DNA of 5,184 bases, taken from contig PBHS01000053.1 of NCBI GenBank assembly GCA_002719575.1, positions 10,180 through 15,363 of the forward strand, in the 5' to 3' direction. The DNA comes from Gammaproteobacteria bacterium. GTDB lineage: Bacteria > Pseudomonadota > Gammaproteobacteria > Pseudomonadales > Pseudohongiellaceae. Shown one piece after another: positions 1 to 5,184 of this stretch; the stretch's first letter is position 1, and every line of letters begins with the position of its first letter. The notes beneath the pieces were generated by a model. That model worked only from the letters and a program-made list of their open reading frames with translations, made no database searches and was not told where the DNA came from. The position numbers and the translations under genes were made by a program.

Positions 1-116
1 CTGTCGAAAGCCGCGGCGACTTCAGCAGCAGTTGCACCTGACCCTCCCGCAGTGATCGTGATCCCAGCGATGGTTAAAGTCTGATTTGCAGTTAAAGCAC
101 CAAAGTCAACTATTTG
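1..116 (-). repeat. Shared coding repeat, FlgL copy (residues 150-188, continues past window)
   Basis: It encodes QIVDFGALTANQTLTIAGIT and continues through ITAGGSGATAAEVAAAFD up to the window edge, immediately after FlgL's FFAGAATATKPFINT. It matches the FlgK copy at 33 of 38 residues, with differences almost confined to third codon positions at base level. The remaining part of the module (the FlgK equivalent of residues 282-340) would lie beyond position 1. Confidence 0.85.
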
Positions 117-563
117 CGTGTTTATGAAAGGCTTAGTAGCAGTTGCAGCGCCAGCAAAGAAATAATTACCATCCTCGTCTTTCTCATTCGCATAGGAAAG
201 CAGCTGTTCCTTCAATTGAGCCACCTCAATAGCGATAAGGTTTCGGTCCTCTGCTGAATAAGTATCGTTTGCCGCGGAGATACTTAGCTCATAAATCCTG
301 TCCGATATTCTTCTCATCGCGGAAACAAGGCTTTCCTCTTGCTGAAGTCTACCGTCCGCTTTTTGCAAGCTCGCCTTATGGTCCTGTTGTTCCTGTATAA
401 CAGAACTCATCCTCAAGCTTGACATGGCCGCTTGGGAGTTCATGCTTGCTGTAGGAGCCTTCTTACCTGACGCAAGTTGTGTCTGTAAGTTCGTTATTTC
501 ACTTTGTTGTTCACTCAACCGCCGATTCAGTGTTGTGAAATACAGATTTGTAGAAATTTTCAT
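1..563 (-). CDS. flgL: Flagellar hook-filament junction protein FlgL (HAP3), 3' end cut by window
   Basis: FlgL is the second hook-filament junction protein. It is exported by the flagellar type III system and sits between FlgK and the flagellin filament. The ATG lies 20 bases after the flgK stop, and 187 full codons are visible before the window edge. The N-terminus (MKISTNLYFTTLNRRLSEQQ) and the following heptad-rich helices, roughly residues 5-130, match the flagellin-like N-terminal D0/D1 coiled coil, including a LASGKKAPTAS segment like the family's LSTGKR...PSDDP. The segment DGNYFFAG (131-138) corresponds to the family's G-x-Y-L-F-AG turn. After TKPF (143-146) the expected variable domain begins, and here it is the module also found in FlgK (residues 150-188 onward). 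A GGGG tract 11 bases upstream of the ATG is a weak, distant Shine-Dalgarno candidate. Identity is firm from N-terminal features and position after flgK; the C-terminal half cannot be seen. Confidence 0.93.
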   Translation of the reverse strand, partial: MKISTNLYFTTLNRRLSEQQSEITNLQTQLASGKKAPTASMNSQAAMSSLRMSSVIQEQQDHKASLQKADGRLQQEESLVSAMRRISDRIYELSISAANDTYSAEDRNLIAIEVAQLKEQLLSYANEKDEDGNYFFAGAATATKPFINTQIVDFGALTANQTLTIAGITITAGGSGATAAEVAAAFD

Positions 564-583
564 CTCAAGCTTTACCCCACAAA

Positions 584-2488
584 TTAAAATGCGACACGCA
601 TAAGTTCTTCAAATATTTTATTTGACACTTGCATCGCACGCGCGCTCGCGAGGTATGCTTGCTGCAGTCTGACTAATTCAGCGGCTTCTTCATCCAGGTT
701 GACACCTGACACCTGGTCTTTCGCTGTCATAGCGCTATCGAAGACTACTTGTTTAGCTTCAGTGGACATCTTGGAAAGATCGTTATAAGTCGCTACCTTA
801 CCTACTTCATTGATGTAGTACTCGCGAAGTGTCTTGCCGCTGAAAATAGTTTCAGAGCTTATATTTGAGAGTTCAGTAATGTTGTTGTTGTCACCACGAC
901 CGGTCGTGTTGGGAGATATAGTAAAGCTGTGACCGGAGGCCGGCGCACTGTCGAAACTAATCTTGACATCGCCAAATGTGATCCCAATGGCTTGATCAAA
1001 GCCTGTATAGTTCGTCGATGAGCCACCCTGCGTGATTGTGTAGGCAGTCGCACTCGTAAAGTTAATTGTAAATTCCGCTTCTATGCTCCCGTCCCAAGAA
1101 TCGTTGTGTCCGTAAGTCAAGGACGTATTAATCACAGAACTGTTACTGGCTGCAGGAATAATATAGAGCCGTCCTGATGCAGCTATTTCATTTGTGTTAC
1201 TTAGTGCAACCGCCATATTTTCTGCGTAATTGGTGCCAGCTCCAGTTGTGAATAGATCTCCGCCAATAGTTCCCGAGGCATTGACTCCTGACTTGTGCTG
1301 GGAGTTTGCCCGTGTCACGAATGTGTTAGTTAAGGTGTTCAGATTAACCACTAAGGGAGTGACAACACTGGCTTTCGCTGAGATCAGGCCTCCGATGGTT
1401 CCTCCACTAAAAGTTGAGATCTCGTTGCCAAAGGCATCCACAACTTTTTGTGTGTTTTTCTCACCACTAAAGACGGTTGCTGATGCCCCTGTCCCTGACT
1501 TCGACAGCGTCGCGCTGGACCCGGCAACTCGGGTGAAAGTCACTTGATCTGTGTTGGTGATGGCGCTTGTCGTGAATCCAGTTAATGTGCCAGTCGCCGA
1601 AGCTATGTTCGCGCCGGTCGCGTCGCCCGAGGCGCCATTGGCTAAGCTGTCAAAAGCGCCGGCGACTTCTGCCGCAGTCGCGCCAGAGCCGCCAGCGGTT
1701 ATCGTTATGCCCCCTATCGAAAGAGTTTGGTTGGCGGTCAGTGCTCCGAAATCGATTACCTGTGGCTGAGGCTCAACCCCGAGATTGTATACTTCAAGCT
1801 TGCTAACCAAGTTCACGCTCTGATTTGGGTCGGATAAGGTCACTGAGGCGAGGCCGTTGGCGTCATAACTTGCGTCAATTTTCGCTAACTTTGACATCTT
1901 CATTAATATCAAATCGCGTTTGTCCAGGAGCGATGGGGGAGGCGGCTCTCCCGTGAATGCCAAAAGTTGTTTGTTGACTGCTGACAGTTGTGATGAAAAT
2001 CCATTTAGTTCGTCAATTCGATGTTCAACTTCAGCGTTATTATCTATGACTATGTCTTGCAGTTCTGTGGCCATCGATTTCACACGAGCAGCTAAGAATG
2101 TTGAACTTGAAAGAAAGTCTTGCCTCAAAGGCTCTGAAGATGGATTAGTTGCTAGTTGGTTAGATGAACTGAAGAATCGGTCGAAGGCTGATGATAAGCT
2201 GCTCGATTCAGATCCAACTAAATTCAGGATCCGATTAGCATAGTCAGTCGCTGGTTTCTCGAAGGCGAGTGCCGAGCTTGCACTTCTCAGAGTTTTTTCA
2301 GCGAAGGCGTCTGCTGAGCGAGTCACGGTGGCAATTCCTGCACCCATACCAGACTCTGACACCTTAGCCTCAATTCGAGAGTAACCCTCAGTATTCAGAT
2401 TTGAGATATTTGTCTGTACAGCTGTTAAAGCTTTCTTGTAGGTTTGAGTCGCAGCTATACTTACTGAAAGGGGATCGCTTAATTTCAT
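584..2488 (-). CDS. flgK: Flagellar hook-associated protein FlgK (HAP1) with an internal inserted module
   Basis: FlgK forms the first junction ring at the distal end of the hook, exported through the flagellar channel. The 634-residue product has both family hallmarks: an N-terminal helical region with SNLNTEGYSR (29-38), equivalent to the family's ANVNTPGYSR, and a C-terminal SGVNLDEEAAELVRLQQAYLASA stretch (starting at 594) that forms the D0/D1 pairing helices. LLDKRDLIL (187-195) and GGTIGGLISAK (362-372) are further family landmarks. A second variable stretch (about 440-530) ends in FTISPNTTGRGDNNN, also typical. It is longer than the E. coli protein (about 547 residues); an Ala/Gly/Thr-rich insert at about 243-340 accounts for nearly all the excess. 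A PPPP run occurs at 182-185. The start overlaps the flgJ stop by four bases (ATGA), indicating translational coupling; GGGTGG lies 9 bases upstream inside flgJ. There are no frameshifts or internal stops. Confidence 0.96.
   Translation of the reverse strand: MKLSDPLSVSIAATQTYKKALTAVQTNISNLNTEGYSRIEAKVSESGMGAGIATVTRSADAFAEKTLRSASSALAFEKPATDYANRILNLVGSESSSLSSAFDRFFSSSNQLATNPSSEPLRQDFLSSSTFLAARVKSMATELQDIVIDNNAEVEHRIDELNGFSSQLSAVNKQLLAFTGEPPPPSLLDKRDLILMKMSKLAKIDASYDANGLASVTLSDPNQSVNLVSKLEVYNLGVEPQPQVIDFGALTANQTLSIGGITITAGGSGATAAEVAGAFDSLANGASGDATGANIASATGTLTGFTTSAITNTDQVTFTRVAGSSATLSKSGTGASATVFSGEKNTQKVVDAFGNEISTFSGGTIGGLISAKASVVTPLVVNLNTLTNTFVTRANSQHKSGVNASGTIGGDLFTTGAGTNYAENMAVALSNTNEIAASGRLYIIPAASNSSVINTSLTYGHNDSWDGSIEAEFTINFTSATAYTITQGGSSTNYTGFDQAIGITFGDVKISFDSAPASGHSFTISPNTTGRGDNNNITELSNISSETIFSGKTLREYYINEVGKVATYNDLSKMSTEAKQVVFDSAMTAKDQVSGVNLDEEAAELVRLQQAYLASARAMQVSNKIFEELMRVAF
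1469..1765 (-). other. Inserted Ala/Gly/Thr-rich domain in FlgK (residues about 243-340)
   Basis: This stretch separates the FlgK N-terminal part from its GGTIGG landmark. It reads as short beta strands (QTLSIGGITITAG), a helix (ATAAEVAGAFDSLANG), then a Thr/Ser/Gly-rich segment with TGTLTGFT and DQVTFTRVAG. From memory, this strand-helix-strand pattern resembles repeat modules of large secreted or surface proteins; that is family resemblance, not a proven match. Removing about 98 residues brings FlgK to about 536, near the usual size. The stretch 1621-1740 is about 62% G+C by hand count, against 43-47% in flanking flgK segments. It would lie on the outer surface of the junction, where FlgK tolerates variable domains. 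Boundaries are approximate. Confidence 0.7.
1646..1762 (-). repeat. Shared coding repeat, FlgK copy (residues 243-281)
   Basis: It encodes QVIDFGALTANQTLSIGGIT and continues through ITAGGSGATAAEVAGAFDS. The partner lies at 1-116 in flgL, same strand and same reading frame. Five of 38 fully visible residues differ, all conservative. At base level, hand alignment gives about 78 of 114 identical. The longest exact shared run I find is about 10 bases. Confidence 0.85.
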
Positions 2489-2826
2489 GTCTCTTGACCA
2501 CCCGTCTGATCGCGGAACTCAATCGCCTCATTGATAAAATCAGCTACACCCAGAGTCCCCTTCTGGGCAAGGAAGTGACCGAGCTCTGAATAGAACATTT
2601 CTTGGTAAAAATCCAAAGAGTTACTCGAGAGTAAATCGCTCTTCAAGGGCTCGCTTGCCTTTTGCATGGCGGAAGTCACAAGGCGAATAAATTCAGCTTC
2701 GAACTCTTTTGCAACCTCTTTTCCGGCAGACCGACGCTCGCTCAAGCTGCCGGTGGCCCCTTTCTTTAGAGCTGCCATCGAAGCAAAATCGTATGTGCTA
2801 TTGATACTTGATGTGTTAGTAGTCAT
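2485..2826 (-). CDS. flgJ: Short FlgJ: rod-binding (rod cap) domain only, no peptidoglycan hydrolase domain
   Basis: The 113-residue protein matches the N-terminal rod-binding half of FlgJ, which caps the growing flagellar rod in the periplasm. Key features are the helix AKEFEAEFIRLVTSAMQKA (from residue 39), equivalent to the family's K-Q-F-E-A-x-F pattern, then LDFYQEMFYSELGHFLAQKG (71-90), the family's Y-x-D/E-M-F motif, and GVADFINEAI at the end. Gamma- and betaproteobacterial FlgJ is usually about 300 residues, with a C-terminal glucosaminidase domain that opens the peptidoglycan. Here the frame stops inside a clean ATGA overlap with flgK, so the domain is absent rather than split off. 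Single-domain FlgJ is known from other lineages, notably alphaproteobacteria. The start shares one base with the flgI stop (TGATG), with GGTGA 7 bases upstream as ribosome binding site. No signal peptide is seen, as expected for type III export. Confidence 0.92.
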   Translation of the reverse strand: MTTNTSSINSTYDFASMAALKKGATGSLSERRSAGKEVAKEFEAEFIRLVTSAMQKASEPLKSDLLSSNSLDFYQEMFYSELGHFLAQKGTLGVADFINEAIEFRDQTGGQET

Positions 2827-3989
2827 CAGAGGATCACCAATTCTGCTTTCAAACTGCCCGAGCGCTTCAGCGCTTCTAGAATTGCTATAAGCGCAGATGG
2901 CGTCGCACCGACCTGATTTACAGCATCCACAATATCCTGTAGCTCGATACCACTTTCGAAGACAAACATGTTGTTTAAGGGCTCATCGACACCTATTGCG
3001 GCATTTTGCACTCCGACGGTTTCTCCGGGCGCATTTATTGCGCCGGGCTGACCGGGCTGGCTTACCTCATTCAAAGCATCGATTCTGACCGAGATTGTTC
3101 CGTGGGATACTGCGGCAGCGGACACCCGAACTGACCTATTAATAACCGCTGTACCTGTCCGAGAATTAATCACTACCCGCGCGGTCGGTTCTCCGGGATC
3201 GATATCCATATTTTCGATATCGCTGATGAACGAGACCTTTTGCACCAAGTCAGACGGAGCTACAACCGCAATTGAAACTGCATCGAGTGGTGTTGCAATG
3301 TCTGGACCGTAGATTGTATTTATTGCAGTTGTAATAGCGTTAGTTGTTGAGAAGTCTGCGTCCCTTACGTTCAAAACGAAATGATCAGCGGTTTCGAATG
3401 GAGTCTCTATAAGTCTTTCCACAATAGCGCCATTCGGAATGCGTCCCGATGTCGGTACGCCAATTTCAACACTCGAACCTGCAGCAGATGCCGATACGCC
3501 TGTAACCGTGAGCGCACCCTGCGCCATCGCGTAAACTTGACCGTCGATCCCGTACAATTCAGTAAGGATAAGGCTTCCCCCTCGCAGGCTCTCGGCAGTT
3601 CCCACAGTAGAAACGTTTACATCAATTCGTTGTCCAGGTTTAGCAAATGGTGGAATTTCCGCAGTAACCATTACAGACGCGAGATTGTCTGTTTGAAGGG
3701 GCTGCGTTGCGTTTTGCTGCGCCAACCTTATGAGGTTTTCACCCAAATCAAACTCCGATACCGGACCGTCAATACTCACTCCAAGACCGGATAGCAATGA
3801 GGTGAGGCTCTGACCGGTCACACGGAGATCTCTGCCATCTCCGGTGCCGGACAGACCTGCCACGAGCCCATAACCCACAATTTGATTGCTGCGAACGCCA
3901 GCAACGTCAACGAGATCTTTGATCCTGTCCGCTTTTGCTAGCGGAGACAAGCAAAGGGCCAAACTAATTAGAATCTTAAGAAAATGCAT
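2826..3989 (-). CDS. flgI: Flagellar P-ring protein FlgI
   Basis: FlgI builds the P-ring around the rod in the peptidoglycan layer. The 387-residue precursor begins with a Sec signal peptide (hydrophobic residues about 4-18, cleavage likely after AKA at residue 20, leaving DRIKDLVDVAG). Strong family landmarks follow: GVRSNQIVGYGLVAGLSGTGD (31-51), VMVTAEIPPFAKPGQRIDV (106-124), SLRGGSLILTELYGIDGQVYAMAQGAL, and the C-terminal LNNMFVFESGIELQDIVDAVNQVGA region ending in an ALKRSGSL helix. It is slightly longer than common homologues (about 365-370 residues), apparently through an extra stretch of roughly 22 residues at 75-97. The mature protein has no cysteine; the only one is in the signal peptide, so the disulfide known in Salmonella FlgI cannot form. 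The start follows the flgH stop by 10 bases, with GAGGG 7 bases upstream. Confidence 0.97.
   Translation of the reverse strand: MHFLKILISLALCLSPLAKADRIKDLVDVAGVRSNQIVGYGLVAGLSGTGDGRDLRVTGQSLTSLLSGLGVSIDGPVSEFDLGENLIRLAQQNATQPLQTDNLASVMVTAEIPPFAKPGQRIDVNVSTVGTAESLRGGSLILTELYGIDGQVYAMAQGALTVTGVSASAAGSSVEIGVPTSGRIPNGAIVERLIETPFETADHFVLNVRDADFSTTNAITTAINTIYGPDIATPLDAVSIAVVAPSDLVQKVSFISDIENMDIDPGEPTARVVINSRTGTAVINRSVRVSAAAVSHGTISVRIDALNEVSQPGQPGAINAPGETVGVQNAAIGVDEPLNNMFVFESGIELQDIVDAVNQVGATPSALIAILEALKRSGSLKAELVIL
2834..2838 (-). promoter_or_regulatory. Shine-Dalgarno site for flgJ
   Basis: GGTGA on the minus strand lies in the last codons of flgI, 7 bases before the flgJ ATG, which itself shares one base with the flgI TGA. 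The site supports this start and suggests terminating ribosomes can reinitiate. Confidence 0.6.
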
Positions 3990-3996
3990 GTAATAA

Positions 3997-4001
3997 CCCT
4001 C
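3997..4001 (-). promoter_or_regulatory. Shine-Dalgarno site for flgI
   Basis: GAGGG on the minus strand overlaps the flgH stop codon (TGA) and sits 7 bases before the flgI ATG. It is the best ribosome binding site in the window and fixes the MHFLK start. Confidence 0.75.
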
Positions 4002-4686
4002 AGAACGGCCACAAGCCGTAAAGAACTTTCACGCCCCATGGGCTTTTCGTGGCTCGCGCTAACTCGCCGACGCCGTTGTAAGAGAATTGAGCATTCGCGA
4101 GTCGAGTTGATAGCACGGTATTGTTTGGCATAATGTCCTCCGGGCGAATTACCCCTTTGACTAAAATCACCTCGCTGCCTTCATTTAACCCAAGTTGTTT
4201 TTCACCATACACAACAGCATTCCCATTTGGCATCACCTCAACGACGACTACAGAAATAGAACCCGTCAGCGAAGCTGATTGCCCGGCTGTTCCATTACCC
4301 GCGCTTGAAATTGTGGCGTCAGCGCCAGTTGCACGTTCAAAGAAACTCGAGTTCGGAAACAATGCACCAGCCTGATTCGCTATAATCTCGCCGTTGGACG
4401 TGGCCCTCTCCGTAGTTAGGCCTGTAATTCTAGAAGCTTGTGCAGTCTCGTTGAGAATGACCGTAACTATGTCGCCTACTTGAACAGATCCTGCTTTATA
4501 GGCGCGACCAGCGGGATATAGTGAGTTCCCATTATCAAAGATTGCGCCTGTCAATAACTGCGATTTTGGTTTTGGTTCGGGATAGACTAAGGCAAAATCA
4601 GAGTCGAGGTCAGCAATTCCTGAGCTGCTCGAAGAGCAAGCTTTTAGAGTAAGCAAACTGAATACAAAAATTATGTTTTTAAACAT
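4000..4686 (-). CDS. flgH: Flagellar L-ring lipoprotein FlgH
   Basis: FlgH forms the outer-membrane L-ring through which the rod turns. The 228-residue protein is close to the usual length (E. coli about 232). It starts with a lipoprotein signal peptide: MFKNIIFVF, a short hydrophobic core, then LKAC with the lipidated cysteine at residue 17, followed by a serine-rich linker (no Asp at +2, consistent with outer-membrane sorting). Family landmarks are the GAIFDNGNSLYPAGRAYKAGSVQVGDIVTVILNE stretch (from residue 47), VVVEVMPNGNAVVYGEKQLGLNEGSEVI, GVIRPEDI, NTVLSTRLANAQFSYNGVGELA, and the C-terminal GLWPF. Lysine at lipobox position -2 is atypical. The ATG comes 15 bases after the flgG stop, with only a weak GGA 9 bases upstream. 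Confidence 0.97.
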   Translation of the reverse strand: MFKNIIFVFSLLTLKACSSSSSGIADLDSDFALVYPEPKPKSQLLTGAIFDNGNSLYPAGRAYKAGSVQVGDIVTVILNETAQASRITGLTTERATSNGEIIANQAGALFPNSSFFERATGADATISSAGNGTAGQSASLTGSISVVVVEVMPNGNAVVYGEKQLGLNEGSEVILVKGVIRPEDIMPNNTVLSTRLANAQFSYNGVGELARATKSPWGVKVLYGLWPF

Positions 4687-4701
4687 TATTTACTATCCGC
4701 T

Positions 4702-5184
4702 TTATAGGTTGTTGTTCAAGAATCTGAGCATGCCGTCCGCTGCTGAAATTGCCTTGGAGTTGATTTCGTACGCACGCTGAGTTTCAATCATATTGACCAT
4801 TTCTTCGACGACATTTACGTTTGACGATTCGAGAACGCCTTGAGTTAACATGCCGGCTCCTTGATCGCCAGGAATGCTAACTAGAGGTGCTCCACTAGCA
4901 TTGGTCTGGGCGTAGAGGTTGCGCCCAACCGGCGTGAGTCCAGCTGGATTTGGAAATCGAGTAGTCTGAAACTGTCCTATTTGATTCAAACCCCCTCCAG
5001 CTGCAAGCTCAGCACTAACCGTCCCATCGCGGCCGATACTTATACTCATCGCGTCTTGAGGAATGTTAATGGCTGGTATCAGTTGTTCTCCTGATCCTGT
5101 CACCAGTATTCCCTCATTAGAGATCTTAAAAGAGCCATCTCTTGTGTATGCAATTGTTCCGTCGGCTTGCTGAACAGCAAAAAA
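4702..5184 (-). CDS. flgG: Flagellar distal rod protein FlgG, C-terminal part (5' end outside window)
   Basis: FlgG forms the distal rod that spans the periplasm and passes through the P- and L-rings. The frame is open from the window edge; 160 codons and a TAA stop are visible, about the C-terminal 60% of a protein normally about 260 residues long. The first visible residues (FFAVQQADGTIAYTRDGSF) match the family's G-F-F-x-V...G-x-x-A-Y-T-R-D-G-x-F motif. Later come LIPAINIPQDA, ISIGRDGTVSA, GLTPVGRNLYAQT, and the C-terminal LESSNVNVVEEMVNMIETQR / AYEINSKAISAADGMLRFLN helix that pairs with the N-terminus. The PAINIP and GRDG landmarks and the position before flgH favour FlgG over FlgF. A GTG at 5103 is internal and not the start. 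Confidence 0.96.
   Translation of the reverse strand, partial: FFAVQQADGTIAYTRDGSFKISNEGILVTGSGEQLIPAINIPQDAMSISIGRDGTVSAELAAGGGLNQIGQFQTTRFPNPAGLTPVGRNLYAQTNASGAPLVSIPGDQGAGMLTQGVLESSNVNVVEEMVNMIETQRAYEINSKAISAADGMLRFLNNNL

Noticed and set aside
567..574. TAAAGCTT between flgK and flgL, resembling the -35 of a sigma-28 flagellar promoter
   Set aside because: No GCCGATAA-like -10 follows at the 11-base spacing; the downstream position falls inside flgL and does not match.
564..583. Terminator between flgK and flgL
   Set aside because: The 20-base gap has no stem-loop followed by a T run, only the small AAGCTT palindrome.
1..1762. Recent tandem duplication or gene conversion between flgK and flgL copies of the module
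   Set aside because: Third codon positions match only at random level and the longest exact shared run is about 10 bases, which is incompatible with recent copying.
1230..1769. Two consecutive plus-strand open frames antisense to flgK (1230-1547 and 1551-1769)
   Set aside because: They mirror the Ala/Gly/Thr-rich codons of the FlgK insert, giving Val/Pro/Ala-rich translations with no family features.
3381..3794. Plus-strand open frame of 137 codons antisense to flgI
   Set aside because: It lies fully within a clearly conserved flgI frame, its translation is Arg/Cys/Ser-rich without recognisable motifs, and it is best explained as a codon-bias shadow.
5101..5103. GTG as a possible start for a short 133-codon gene
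   Set aside because: The frame stays open upstream to the window edge and encodes conserved FlgG sequence (AYTRDGSF), so the GTG is an internal valine.

Overview
The window is a tightly packed segment of a flagellar structural operon. All genes lie on the minus strand, so transcription runs from high to low coordinates. In transcription order it holds the 3' part of flgG (distal rod), then flgH (L-ring lipoprotein), flgI (P-ring), a short flgJ (rod-binding domain only), flgK (hook-filament junction protein 1/HAP1), and the 5' part of flgL (HAP3), cut by the window edge. The L- and P-rings mark a Gram-negative cell. The uninterrupted flgG-H-I-J-K-L order is the one usual in gamma- and betaproteobacteria. 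Base composition is moderate (about 43-47% G+C in the stretches I counted outside the insert). I cannot name the genus; a gammaproteobacterium is my best inference.

Layout: flgG (4702-5184, N-terminus outside the window), 15-base gap, flgH (4000-4686), 10-base gap, flgI (2826-3989), 1-base overlap, flgJ (2485-2826), 4-base overlap, flgK (584-2488), 20-base gap, flgL (1-563, C-terminus outside the window). No gap exceeds 20 bases. I see no terminator, no convincing promoter, no RNA gene, no mobile element and no CRISPR array. The products act in assembly order: FlgG forms the distal rod, FlgJ caps the growing rod, FlgI and FlgH form the bushing in the peptidoglycan and outer membrane, and FlgK and FlgL join hook to filament.

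The most unusual point is a shared protein module. FlgK residues about 243-340 carry an Ala/Gly/Thr-rich insert. FlgL carries the start of the same module at residues 150-188, at the point where its variable region begins, and it runs off the window edge. Over 38 aligned codons the two copies agree at 33 residues and at about 91% of first and second codon positions, but at only about 24% of third positions. The protein sequence is therefore kept while synonymous sites look saturated. This points to an old shared domain under selection in two adjacent axial proteins, not a recent duplication. The second point of note is FlgJ, which lacks the C-terminal glucosaminidase domain usual with this gene order.
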